Source: Planctomycetota bacterium (GTDB lineage Bacteria; Planctomycetota; UBA1135; UBA2386). Taken from it: 49,357 nucleotides of DNA. Position 1 is the first letter of the stretch. The number at the start of each line of letters is the position of its first letter. The position numbers were made by a program, and so were the translations under genes. The DNA lies in contig JAEUHP010000095.1 of assembly GCA_016795295.1 (NCBI GenBank), forward strand, positions 1-49,357. The letters run 5' to 3'. Positions 7,782 through 14,997 of this stretch are shown here, piece by piece. The notes below the pieces were generated by a model, which saw only the letters and a list, made by a program, of their open reading frames with translations, had not been told where the DNA came from and ran no database searches.

Positions 7782-9344
7782 TCAGCCGATCTTCTCGCTG
7801 ATGGTCTTGGCCTGCAGGAACTGCAGCAGATAGTCAGGGCCGCCGGCTTTGCTGTCGGTGCCGGACATGTTGAAGCCGCCGAACGGGTGGCCGCCGACCA
7901 AAGCGCCGGTGCACTTGCGGTTGATGTAGAAATTGCCGACGTGGAACTGCTGGCGGGCGATGGCCTTGTGCTGTTCGTTGTGCGTGAACACCGCCCCGGT
8001 CAGGCCGTACTCGGTGTTGTTCGCCACGGCCAAGCCCTCGGCGAAGTCCTTGACCTTCAGGATCGCCAGCACCGGCCCGAAGATCTCCTCCAGCGAGATC
8101 TTCGCCGTGTGCGGCACGTCGGCGAACACGGTCGGCACCACGTAGTGGCCGTGGCTCGGGCCCGCGGTGCCGCCGACCAGCAAACGGCTGTCCTGCTTGG
8201 CGGCTTCGATGTACTCGAGGGTCTTGCGCTTGGCCGCGCCGTCGACCATCGGCCCGAAGTTCACCGTTCGGTCGCTCGGATGGCCGAGCTTCAACGCCTG
8301 CACCTTCGGCACGATCCGCCGCACGAATTCGTCGTAGACGTCCTGGTGCACGATCGCCCGGCTGCAGGCCGAGCACTTCTGGCCCTGGTAGCCGAACGCC
8401 GAAGCCACCACCGCGTCGACCGCTTTCTCGAGATCGCAGTCCCGGTCGACCAGGATGCTGTCCTTGCCACCCATCTCGGCGACCAAGCGCTTCATCCAGA
8501 TCTGGCCGGGCTGCGTCTTCGACGCTTGTTCGAAGATCCACAGGCCGACGTCGCGGCTGCCGGTGAACGAGATGAAGCGGGTGCGCTTGTGCTTGACCAG
8601 AGCCCCGCCGACTTCGCTGCCGGGTCCGGTGATGAAGTTGAGCACGTGCTTGGGCAGGCCACACTCGTACATCAGGTCGACCCACAGCGCGGCGATCGCC
8701 GGCGATTGGCTCGCCGGCTTCAACACCACGGTGTTGCCCGCCAGCAGCGCTGCGGCGGTCATGCCCGCCATGATCGCCAAGGGGAAGTTCCACGGCGGGA
8801 TCACCACGCCCACGCCGAGGGGGATGTAGAGCATCTGGTTCTGTTCCCCGGGCACCGGCGTCACCGGCTGCGGCTCGGCCATGCGCAGCATCTGGCCGGC
8901 GTAGTACTCGAGGAAGTCGATCGCTTCGGCGGTGTCGGCGTCGGCTTCGGCCCAGCTCTTGCCGACTTCGTGGCACAGCAGTGCGGAGAACAGATGCTTG
9001 CGCTCGCGCAGTTTCTGTGCGGCGGCGAAGAACAGCCGCACGCGGTCCTCGACGGGCGTGGCCGCCCAGGCCGGGAACGCCGCATGCGCCTTCTCCACGG
9101 CGATGTCGGCCTCGGCGGCGGTCAGCTTGGGATACCGCCCGATCCGCCGCGTCACCTCGCCGGGATCGAAGTTCTCGAACGTCTGGTTGCCGCGCACCGC
9201 TTCGCCGCCGATCCAGCACGGCCAGGTCTTGCCGAGCACTTCCTTCTGCACGGTGGCGAGTGCCTGCTGGAACGCCGCCTGCTGCTCAGGGTCCTGGAAA
9301 TTGGTGAACGGTTCGTTGCGGAATTCGGGCAGTTCCACGGCCAC
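7782..9344 (-). CDS. pruA: L-glutamate gamma-semialdehyde (P5C) dehydrogenase
   Basis: 520 aa NAD-dependent aldehyde dehydrogenase, second step of proline degradation (P5C to glutamate), of the monofunctional RocA type (family length ~515). Visible marks are the N-terminal EPFTNF of RocA/PruA proteins, PWNFP at 184-188, FTGS at 260-263, general base Glu290 in VAEMGGKD and nucleophile Cys324 in GYQGQKCSACSR. The C-terminal NRKCTGALVGGHPFGGFNMSG segment is typical of P5C dehydrogenases. Two GTG starts are possible, 9344 and 9338; the second has GAGG 7 nt upstream and both precede the conserved N-terminus. Proline dehydrogenase itself is not in the window. Confidence 0.95.
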   Translation of the reverse strand: MAVELPEFRNEPFTNFQDPEQQAAFQQALATVQKEVLGKTWPCWIGGEAVRGNQTFENFDPGEVTRRIGRYPKLTAAEADIAVEKAHAAFPAWAATPVEDRVRLFFAAAQKLRERKHLFSALLCHEVGKSWAEADADTAEAIDFLEYYAGQMLRMAEPQPVTPVPGEQNQMLYIPLGVGVVIPPWNFPLAIMAGMTAAALLAGNTVVLKPASQSPAIAALWVDLMYECGLPKHVLNFITGPGSEVGGALVKHKRTRFISFTGSRDVGLWIFEQASKTQPGQIWMKRLVAEMGGKDSILVDRDCDLEKAVDAVVASAFGYQGQKCSACSRAIVHQDVYDEFVRRIVPKVQALKLGHPSDRTVNFGPMVDGAAKRKTLEYIEAAKQDSRLLVGGTAGPSHGHYVVPTVFADVPHTAKISLEEIFGPVLAILKVKDFAEGLAVANNTEYGLTGAVFTHNEQHKAIARQQFHVGNFYINRKCTGALVGGHPFGGFNMSGTDSKAGGPDYLLQFLQAKTISEKIG

Positions 9345-9407
9345 GCCTCGGCTGGAAGGAGATGGGGAAAAGCCCGCAGGATGGGGCGTTGTGGCCCGGA
9401 ACGCAAG

Positions 9408-9436
9408 CGACCTGCCGGGAGGTGGCCGGCAGGTCG
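9408..9436. terminator. Perfect 11-bp hairpin upstream of pruA
   Basis: CGACCTGCCGG, a 7-nt loop and CCGGCAGGTCG form a perfect 11-bp stem between the zinc-ribbon gene (stop at 9553) and pruA. It may end transcription of the upstream gene or sit in a pruA leader. No U-tract follows on the minus strand. Confidence 0.45.
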
Positions 9437-9484
9437 TTCGCGGGGATCAGGGTTTCGGGTCGGGTAGGTGCGTCAGGGAGTCGA

Positions 9485-9541
9485 GGGGGAAGCGGGAGGG
9501 GGAAGGCGGGGGGGCAGTCAGGGGCGTGGGCGGGCGGGGGG
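9485..9541 (+). other. Two G-quadruplex-type G-run clusters
   Basis: Positions 9485-9514 and 9521-9541 each hold four runs of three or more G separated by 1-7 nt on the plus strand, which is the template strand for the minus-strand zinc-ribbon gene ending just before. Such clusters can form G-quadruplexes; whether these do is not known. Confidence 0.4.
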
Positions 9542-9552
9542 GCGCCGCGGCC

Positions 9553-9771
9553 TCACGACGCCTGCCACTTGTGGCGTTGCACCGACTCGGCGAAGCGGCT
9601 GCTCTCTTCGCGGCTGAACAGGCGCACGCGGCCACCGCACTGCACGCAGAAGGAGTGGTTCACACTCATCAGGAAGCGCACCTGCGCCTGGCAGGCGTCG
9701 CACCACTTGGTTTCGCGGTAGAACTCGGCGCTGTCGGTCAGGAGGTCCAGGCTGCGGCGTTGGGTGGTCAC
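9553..9771 (-). CDS. Small zinc-ribbon protein
   Basis: 72 aa from a GTG at 9771. Two CxxC knuckles are visible, CDAC and CVQC, separated by a hydrophobic RFLMSVNHSF segment, followed by GGRVRLFSRE; this spacing fits a single zinc-ribbon fold. The remainder is short helices (RRSLDLLTDSAEFY and EESSRFAESVQRH). An ATG at 9831 would add 20 residues, but their codons have lower third-position GC than the body of the gene, so I prefer the GTG. Function unknown; zinc ribbons of this size often bind nucleic acid or protein partners. The strong hairpin and G-run clusters downstream suggest a separate transcript from pruA. Confidence 0.6.
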   Translation of the reverse strand: MTTQRRSLDLLTDSAEFYRETKWCDACQAQVRFLMSVNHSFCVQCGGRVRLFSREESSRFAESVQRHKWQAS

Positions 9772-10029
9772 GAGGGCTTCTAGAGCAACCCGCTTGCCAA
9801 GTTGCGCTGCGCCGTGCGGCGTGGCGCCCAAGCCGCCGTGGCAGTGGGGCTGCTGTGGCCGGCGGCGGGCTCACGGGTGCCCCGTGCGCCGAGCCCACGG
9901 CGTCGCGCCGCGGCGACGGTTGGCGGGACCGCGGCTGCGGTCGTGCGCCATGGCGGGCATGGCAACGGCGGGATGGCGCCGCCGTCGCCGCTCTCCGACG
10001 GTCGCGTTGCTGCGACGCCGCGCTCCGGC

Positions 10030-11160
10030 TCAGGGGGCCGGGGCCCCGGCCAGCGCTGCGTCGATCTCCGCCCGCACCGTCGCATCGTCTTCGCGGGCGC
10101 GGGCCGCCTGCAGGGCGTTCGCGCGTGGGTCGATGCGACCGATCGCCCAGGCGGCATGGCCGCGCACCACCGGATCGGGATCGGCCAGCGCGTTCGCCAG
10201 CGCGGGCAGGGCGCCTGGGTCGCCGCGGTTGCCGAGCACCACGGCCGCGTTGCGGCGCAGGCCCGAACGCGTCGCGCGCCGCATCGCGGTGCCGGTGAAC
10301 TCGGTCTGGTAACGCGCTTCGTCGAGTGCCAGCACGTCGACCAGGGTCCAGGTGGTCACGATGCGATGCGGCTGCAATTCCTTCGGCCGCGCGGCACCCA
10401 CCAGGGTGCGCCGCTGGCTGTGGCGGGTGAACGGGCAGACCTCCAGACACACGTCGCAACCGAACAGCCATTCGCCCTGCGGCTGCCGCAGCTCGGCCGG
10501 GATCGGCCCGCGCAGTTCGATCGTGGTGTAGCTGAGGCAGCGCCGCGCGTCGACTTCGAACGGCGCCACGATGGCACCGGTCGGGCAGGCATCGAGGCAG
10601 GCGGTACAGGAGCCGCAGCTGCCCCGCGCGGGGCCGTCCGGCGGCAGGTCCAGGCCGGTGAGCAGTTCGGCGAGCTGCAGATAGGGCCCGTGCTCCGGGG
10701 CGATCACCATCGCGCTCTTGGCCAGGAAGCCGATGCCGGCGCGCGCGGCGAGGGCGCGTTCGAGCACCGGCACCGCGTCGGTGCCGCCGTTCATCGAACC
10801 GTGCGGCACGCCTTCGGCCTCGAGGCGCGTGCGCAGCCGGTACACGCGTTCGCGCAGCCACCGGTGGTAGTCGCGGCCCGTGGCGTAGCGGGCCACGCGC
10901 CCGCCGCCGGGCAGTTCACCGGGTGGCCCGCCGTAGTCGACGGCGAGTGCGATCGCCGAACGCACCCCTGGCCGCCAGCGCGTCGGTTCGAGCACGCGTT
11001 CGCGGTTGTGTTCGAGATACTGCATGCCGCCGTGCCGGCCCAGTTCCAGCCAGCGCAGGAAGTGCGCACCGTGCTCGCCCGGGTCGGCTGGGCCGAAGCG
11101 CACGAGGTCGAAGCCGCAGTCGTGGGCCAGGTCGCGGAGGGTCGCGGCGGAGGGCGGCAT
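10030..11160 (-). CDS. queG: Epoxyqueuosine reductase QueG
   Basis: 376 aa. Catalyses the last step of queuosine synthesis, reducing epoxyqueuosine to queuosine in the tRNA anticodon with a cobalamin cofactor and two [4Fe-4S] clusters. Visible: an N-terminal cobalamin-binding domain, the catalytic-loop motif TDAVPVLERALA with Asp128, cluster ligands Cys182/185/188/192 (CGSCTACLDAC), the family signature CLSYTTIELRGPIP at 208-221, and Cys235/238/242 (CDVCLEVC). Residues ~285-365 form HEAT-like helices, the usual QueG C-terminal domain. A TACGCT hexamer 8 nt before the ATG suggests a leaderless mRNA. No other queuosine genes are in the window. Confidence 0.95.
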   Translation of the reverse strand: MPPSAATLRDLAHDCGFDLVRFGPADPGEHGAHFLRWLELGRHGGMQYLEHNRERVLEPTRWRPGVRSAIALAVDYGGPPGELPGGGRVARYATGRDYHRWLRERVYRLRTRLEAEGVPHGSMNGGTDAVPVLERALAARAGIGFLAKSAMVIAPEHGPYLQLAELLTGLDLPPDGPARGSCGSCTACLDACPTGAIVAPFEVDARRCLSYTTIELRGPIPAELRQPQGEWLFGCDVCLEVCPFTRHSQRRTLVGAARPKELQPHRIVTTWTLVDVLALDEARYQTEFTGTAMRRATRSGLRRNAAVVLGNRGDPGALPALANALADPDPVVRGHAAWAIGRIDPRANALQAARAREDDATVRAEIDAALAGAPAP

Positions 11161-11168
11161 GTGTGCGC

Positions 11169-11174
11169 AGCGTA
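11169..11174 (-). promoter_or_regulatory. -10 box TACGCT, leaderless queG promoter
   Basis: On the minus strand TACGCT ends 8 nt before the queG ATG, with no Shine-Dalgarno sequence between. Confidence 0.5.
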
Positions 11175-11268
11175 GCGCGTCCCGGGTCGCGTTCGCTCAA
11201 GCCGGTACGCCTGTCCCGCCGATGCGGAGAGGCCGGTGGGGCCGGGCGGTCCCGACCGGCACAACCCG

Positions 11269-11997
11269 ATGAGCCAACGCACAGCCTCCGTCCCAGCGCC
11301 GCTCACCCAGCTCGGGGACTACGTCTTGCCCGGGCGGCCCAAAGCCCAGCCACCGGTCCTGGTCACGGGGGGCGGACCTTCGCCGCGCTGGCTCGAGCAC
11401 GAGCGGGCGGCCGTGGCGCGCGACCTCGGCGAGCAGTTCCTGGCCATCGCCGAGAGCCAGCGCCAGTTGCTGGGCGAACTGCGCGAAGTGCTCGCGCAGT
11501 GCGACCGGGCGGTCGCCGACGCGCCGCGTGCAAGGCTGCGGGGCAGTGTGCAGCAGGCCCTGGCCGTGCTGGCCTGGTGCGATGCCACCGGGGAAGAGAC
11601 GGCGCAGAAGGCGCGGGCGGCCGTGGCCGGGTGGCGGCCCATCGACCTGCTCGCCGCTGGGCGCGAAGCGGCCGCTGCACACCCGGCGATCGCCGTGCAG
11701 GTGGTCGGTGCCGGTTCGTGGTGGGGTGATGGCGAGCGCCTGCAGGCCTGCCTGGCGGCCGGGTTGCGGCTGGTCGCCGAACGGTCCGCGGGGCCGGGCG
11801 GCTTGTTGGTCGAGGTGGCCGTCGAGCCGGACGGAGCCACCGTGCGGATCTGTGGTGCTGGGGAGCCTTCGACCGACCTGGACCCCGCCACGGTGGCCAC
11901 CTTCCGCGCGGCGGCGGCGGCCCTCGGCGCCCAGGTCCTGCCGGACCACCTTGGTCAGGCCGGGACCGGCCTGACCCTGCGCCTGCCTTTGGCCTGA
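11269..11997 (+). CDS. Histidine-kinase-like protein with coiled coil
   Basis: 242 aa. After a short N-terminal segment, residues ~40-85 form a charged helix (HERAAVARDLGEQFLAIAES onward) like the dimerisation region of sensor kinases. The C-terminal third resembles the end of a GHKL ATPase domain: a LLVEVAVEPDGATVRICGAG strand pair and a closing GTGLTLRLPLA like the G3 box and last strand of histidine kinases. The DxGxG ATP-lid motif and a clear N-box are missing, so it is probably not an active kinase and may be a phosphotransfer or dimerisation partner. An upstream GTG at 11236 is possible; ATG 11269 is chosen. It lies just before the sigma factor on the same strand, 188 bp away. Confidence 0.7.
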   Translation: MSQRTASVPAPLTQLGDYVLPGRPKAQPPVLVTGGGPSPRWLEHERAAVARDLGEQFLAIAESQRQLLGELREVLAQCDRAVADAPRARLRGSVQQALAVLAWCDATGEETAQKARAAVAGWRPIDLLAAGREAAAAHPAIAVQVVGAGSWWGDGERLQACLAAGLRLVAERSAGPGGLLVEVAVEPDGATVRICGAGEPSTDLDPATVATFRAAAAALGAQVLPDHLGQAGTGLTLRLPLA

Positions 11998-12074
11998 TCC
12001 GCCGCCGCCATGGGCGGGACGGTGCGGTTGGCGGGGAAAGTCGAAATTCCGGCTGGGGAACCGCGCGTGGGGGA

Positions 12075-12102
12075 TTGCACCCGCGGGCCGTTGGCGTACC
12101 TT
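12075..12102 (+). promoter_or_regulatory. Candidate promoter of the sigma-factor gene
   Basis: TTGCAC (12075-12080) and TACCTT (12097-12102) are separated by 16 bp, a housekeeping-like -35/-10 arrangement. It would give an untranslated leader of roughly 75 nt before the ATG at 12186. Confidence 0.35.
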
Positions 12103-12185
12103 CGAGAGGTCCGCCAGCTCGAGCGGGCCATCCCCGGGTCGCCGGTGGTCGGTGTCCCGGGTCTCCGTCGAGCGCCCGTTCCGCC

Positions 12186-13163
12186 ATGATGCACGTCGCT
12201 CCGTGCCCGATCGATCGGCAGGCCCTGCTGGGTCGGCTTGCGGAATTGTGGGAGCGGACCGGCGATCCGGCGCTCGCGGCGCTGGCGGCCGGTCGGCCGC
12301 CCAGGCCGGATCTGACCATCGACACCGACCAGCAGTTCGTCGACTGGGTGAGCACCAGCCTGATGGACTGCTACAAGAACACCGGCGAAGCGGCGGTGTT
12401 CGCGCTGCTGTTCGAACTGAACCGCGGCGCGTTCCTGCAGGCGATCCAGGGGCAGCTGCGCCGCACGTTCCACGCGATCGACGCACAGGACGTGCTGCAG
12501 GAGGTGTTTCTCAACATCTACCGCTACCCGCACCGGTTCCACGCCGACCGGGCCGACGCTTTCCGCGGCTGGGGGCATCGCATCGCGCGCAACACCCTGC
12601 TCAAGTTCTTGAAGGGGCAGGCGCGTTTGGCGCAGTTTCGCGAACTCGACGAGGAGCTGGTGCAGCCCGAGGATCTGCGTCTGCCGCGGCCGGATCGTGC
12701 GGCGATCGACGCCGAGAGTGCCGTGGTCGTGGACCGTGCCTACCTGCTCTACCTGCAGCTCTACTTGGTGCACTTCGGCCAGCTGTCGCCGAAGGAGCGG
12801 CTGGCCCTGACCATGGTCGAGGTCGACGGGGTTTCGTACCGCGATGCCGCTGCCGAACTGGGCATCCGCCTCGAGAACCTCAAGATGGTGATCTTCCGCG
12901 GCCGCCGGAAAATCTTCCGTGGCATGGAGCGGTCGCTGGAGCTGCTCGATTCGATCGGTCGCGGGCCCGTTGGCCGTCCAGGCGAGTCCGTTCTCGTGCC
13001 TGCCGGCGGGGGTGGTCCCTCGCCTGCCGGCGTGGGGGGGCGTCTGCCGCGGGGTGGCGGGGTCCTGGGGCGGGACGGGTTTTCGCGCATGGCTCCGACC
13101 AGGTCCCGCGCCGACTCGGCACGGGTCTCTCGTACCAAGTCTGCGACTGGCGTGACCTTCTGA
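12186..13163 (+). CDS. RNA polymerase sigma-70 family factor (ECF-like)
   Basis: 325 aa. Region 2 is visible at about 70-145 with DAQDVLQEVFLNIYRYPHRF and FRGWGHRIARNTLLKFLKG, the -10 recognition and core-binding helices. Region 4 at about 198-250 has LSPKERLALTMVEVDGVSYR and the helix-turn-helix AAAELGIRLENLKMVIFRGR. Two additions are unusual: ~65 residues before region 2 and a ~67-residue Gly/Pro/Arg-rich tail after region 4 that looks disordered. Two adjacent ATGs (12186, 12189) are possible starts. The gene is followed after 47 bp by a zinc-finger/TPR protein, the usual place of an anti-sigma factor, so this pair probably forms a regulatory unit. Target promoters are not evident. Confidence 0.88.
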   Translation: MMHVAPCPIDRQALLGRLAELWERTGDPALAALAAGRPPRPDLTIDTDQQFVDWVSTSLMDCYKNTGEAAVFALLFELNRGAFLQAIQGQLRRTFHAIDAQDVLQEVFLNIYRYPHRFHADRADAFRGWGHRIARNTLLKFLKGQARLAQFRELDEELVQPEDLRLPRPDRAAIDAESAVVVDRAYLLYLQLYLVHFGQLSPKERLALTMVEVDGVSYRDAAAELGIRLENLKMVIFRGRRKIFRGMERSLELLDSIGRGPVGRPGESVLVPAGGGGPSPAGVGGRLPRGGGVLGRDGFSRMAPTRSRADSARVSRTKSATGVTF

Positions 13164-13210
13164 GTCGCCCTCGCTAGACCGTCGCGGAACGCAGAGCGTC
13201 GCCGACCACC

Positions 13211-14257
13211 ATGGACGAAGCACCCACCCACGAGCCGAGCAGCCAAGAGCCGTGCAACGATCCCTGCCTGCAGATCCAGGCGGACCTGTCGGCGATGCTC
13301 GACGGCGAGCTGGATGCGCCCTCGGTGCGGCGGGTGTTGGTCCACTCGGATGCGTGTGCCGGGTGCCGTGCGTTCCTCGACGGCATCCGTCTCCAGGTGC
13401 GTTTGCACCGCGACGCGGAGCGCATCGAGCGCGAAGCGGCGACTTCGCCGCGAGCCGCGCGCTTGCGTGAGCAGCTCACCGAGAACCGGCGGCGGCTGGC
13501 CCGCATCTTCTACGAAATCGGGCGGGGCATGGTGCTGATGGGGCTGGAGCCCGAGTTTTCGCGCGAGGTGGCCAAAGAGCCGGTGCCGGTGCCCGACATG
13601 GCGCAGCGCGGCCGCAACTTGCTCGACGAAGTGGCGCGGCTCGACGGTGCCACGGCGAGCCAGTGGGTGCAAGCCAGCGAGCTGCTCGATGGTCGTCTGC
13701 GCAATCCGGCCGAGGCGTTGGCCAAAGGCTCCCGGCTGTTGCACGAGTCGTTGCTGCTCGAACCAGACACGCACGAGGCGCGCATCTACCTCGGTCTGGT
13801 GCACCATTTGCACGGCGACCGGGTCGCCGCGCGCCGCGAGTTCACCACGGTGCTCGCGTGCAGCGACGACCGCACCATGCGCGGCTATGCGACCCTGAGT
13901 CTCGGCACGCTGCATCTCGACGAAGGGGATTTCGACAGTGCCGCCCTGCTGCTCCGGCAGGTCGTCGACTCCGGGGTCGTTGCGGAGCAGCCGCGTTTGG
14001 CCATGGCCTTCTTCAACCTGGCGCTCGCGCACGGCATGAAGGCCGACTTCGGTGCCAGCCTGCAGTGGTTCCGGCGCTTGCACGACGAGTTCCCGCATCG
14101 CCGCCGGGGGGTCCGGGACCAGATCCTGCGGCGCCCACAGTTCTTGATGCTGCTGCGCAACCACGCCACGGCGCGTAACGAATTCGTTGCAGCGCTGCCG
14201 GATTGGTTCCCGCCGCAAGACCTGGGGGCCCAAGCGCCGCAGGCCACCGGTTCTTGA
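13211..14257 (+). CDS. Putative anti-sigma factor: zf-HC2 domain fused to TPR repeats
   Basis: 348 aa. The N-terminus carries a zinc-binding anti-sigma domain of the zf-HC2 type: Cys19, the LSAMLDGELD helix, His45, Cys49 and Cys52 in HSDACAGC. Instead of the usual transmembrane helix, the protein continues with charged helices and then about five TPR-like repeats (residues ~140-345), for example EARIYLGLVHHLHGDRVAAR and AMFNL-type helices. I see no membrane segment, so it should be cytosolic. From its position directly behind the sigma gene I infer that the zinc finger holds the sigma factor and the TPR part senses a protein partner. The ATG at 13211 lies 4 bp after an in-frame stop region and precedes the conserved domain well. 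Confidence 0.8.
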   Translation: MDEAPTHEPSSQEPCNDPCLQIQADLSAMLDGELDAPSVRRVLVHSDACAGCRAFLDGIRLQVRLHRDAERIEREAATSPRAARLREQLTENRRRLARIFYEIGRGMVLMGLEPEFSREVAKEPVPVPDMAQRGRNLLDEVARLDGATASQWVQASELLDGRLRNPAEALAKGSRLLHESLLLEPDTHEARIYLGLVHHLHGDRVAARREFTTVLACSDDRTMRGYATLSLGTLHLDEGDFDSAALLLRQVVDSGVVAEQPRLAMAFFNLALAHGMKADFGASLQWFRRLHDEFPHRRRGVRDQILRRPQFLMLLRNHATARNEFVAALPDWFPPQDLGAQAPQATGS

Positions 14258-14266
14258 GCCGCTCCG

Positions 14267-14280
14267 CCCGCGGTTGCGGG
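14267..14280. terminator. Short hairpin after the anti-sigma gene
   Basis: CCCGC-GGTT-GCGGG, a 5-bp stem 9 nt after the stop codon. It lies in the 16-mer that is also found after the peroxidase stop codon at 3641-3656. No U-tract. Confidence 0.35.
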
Positions 14281-14411
14281 AGAAACGCACCAACCAGACC
14301 GCTGCAGCGGCTCCCTGGCAGGCCGCTTGCTCTGGAGTCGTTGGTTGGTTTTCGTTGGGTCTTGGTCAGGGTGGGGTGGCAAGAGCGGATGGCAACCCTG
14401 GCCCACGGGGG

Positions 14412-14439
14412 TTGCCGAGGTCGTGGCACGCGATACACT
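14412..14439 (+). promoter_or_regulatory. Candidate promoter TTGCCG-16-TACACT
   Basis: TTGCCG (14412-14417) and TACACT (14434-14439) are 16 bp apart and 35 nt upstream of the ATG at 14475, so the mRNA would carry a leader of about 28 nt. Confidence 0.4.
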
Positions 14440-14474
14440 CCAGCTCGGCTTCCGCCCTCGACGAAACGAATCCC

Positions 14475-14936
14475 ATGATCCACCTGATGCGCGTTCTGCT
14501 CGCTGCGCTGCTCACCTTGGCGGTGGTGCTGCCCGTGTTCGGTGGCGAGGGTGATGGCGGCGAGAACGCCGGTGGCACTGGCGTGTGGATTCTGCCGCGC
14601 AGCACGGTGCTGACCAGCAGTTCTTCTCAGGTCGGGCCGGGCTGCACTCCCCGTGTGCCGCCGCTGGCGCTTTCGACCTTGGCGAGCGATGCCAAGCTGC
14701 GGGTGTCGAACGAGTGTGGTCAGGTGGCCGCCTCGCTGTTCGCCGGTCTGGCGATGCCGGTGGCTCTGCCGGTGCTCGGTCAGGTGGTCACCTTGCCGGC
14801 TGCGACCTTGCGCAGCTTGGTGGAAGCGCGCGTGACCGAGGCCACGCTCGTGCTGGTCGACGCGTCGGGCAAGGGATACGTCATGCGCCTGGTGCTCGAT
14901 CTTGCATCCGGCAACGGGCAGCTGCTGGTCTACTGA
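14475..14936 (+). CDS. Small secreted protein, function unknown
   Basis: 153 aa. A signal peptide (MIHLMRVLLAALLTLAVVL..FGG) ends near residue 23, followed by a Gly/Glu/Asp-rich linker (GEGDGGENAGGTG). The mature part is Val/Leu/Ala-rich with alternating hydrophobic strands and two Cys residues (in GCTPR and ECGQ) that could pair. It ends with LVLDLASGNGQLLVY. I do not recognise the family. A TACACT box 35 nt upstream suggests its own promoter. A 16-bp tandem repeat begins 3 nt after the stop codon. Confidence 0.7.
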   Translation: MIHLMRVLLAALLTLAVVLPVFGGEGDGGENAGGTGVWILPRSTVLTSSSSQVGPGCTPRVPPLALSTLASDAKLRVSNECGQVAASLFAGLAMPVALPVLGQVVTLPAATLRSLVEARVTEATLVLVDASGKGYVMRLVLDLASGNGQLLVY

Positions 14937-14938
14937 GT

Positions 14939-14986
14939 AGCGCTGGTTCGCGGTAGCTCTGGTTCGCGGTAGCTCTGGTTCGCTGG
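14939..14986. repeat. 16-bp tandem repeat, 3 copies
   Basis: Three direct copies of a 16-mer of the type AGCTCTGGTTCGCGGT (14939-14954, 14955-14970, 14971-14986; the first and third differ by one or two bases). They begin directly after the stop codon of the secreted-protein gene, in the gap to the convergent GDPD gene. Confidence 0.85.
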
Positions 14987-14997
14987 GTCGTTCCGGT

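Noticed and set aside
14939..14986. GGTTCG-containing sequence that recalls a tRNA T-loop
   Set aside because: It is part of a 16-bp tandem repeat; no acceptor or anticodon stem can be formed.
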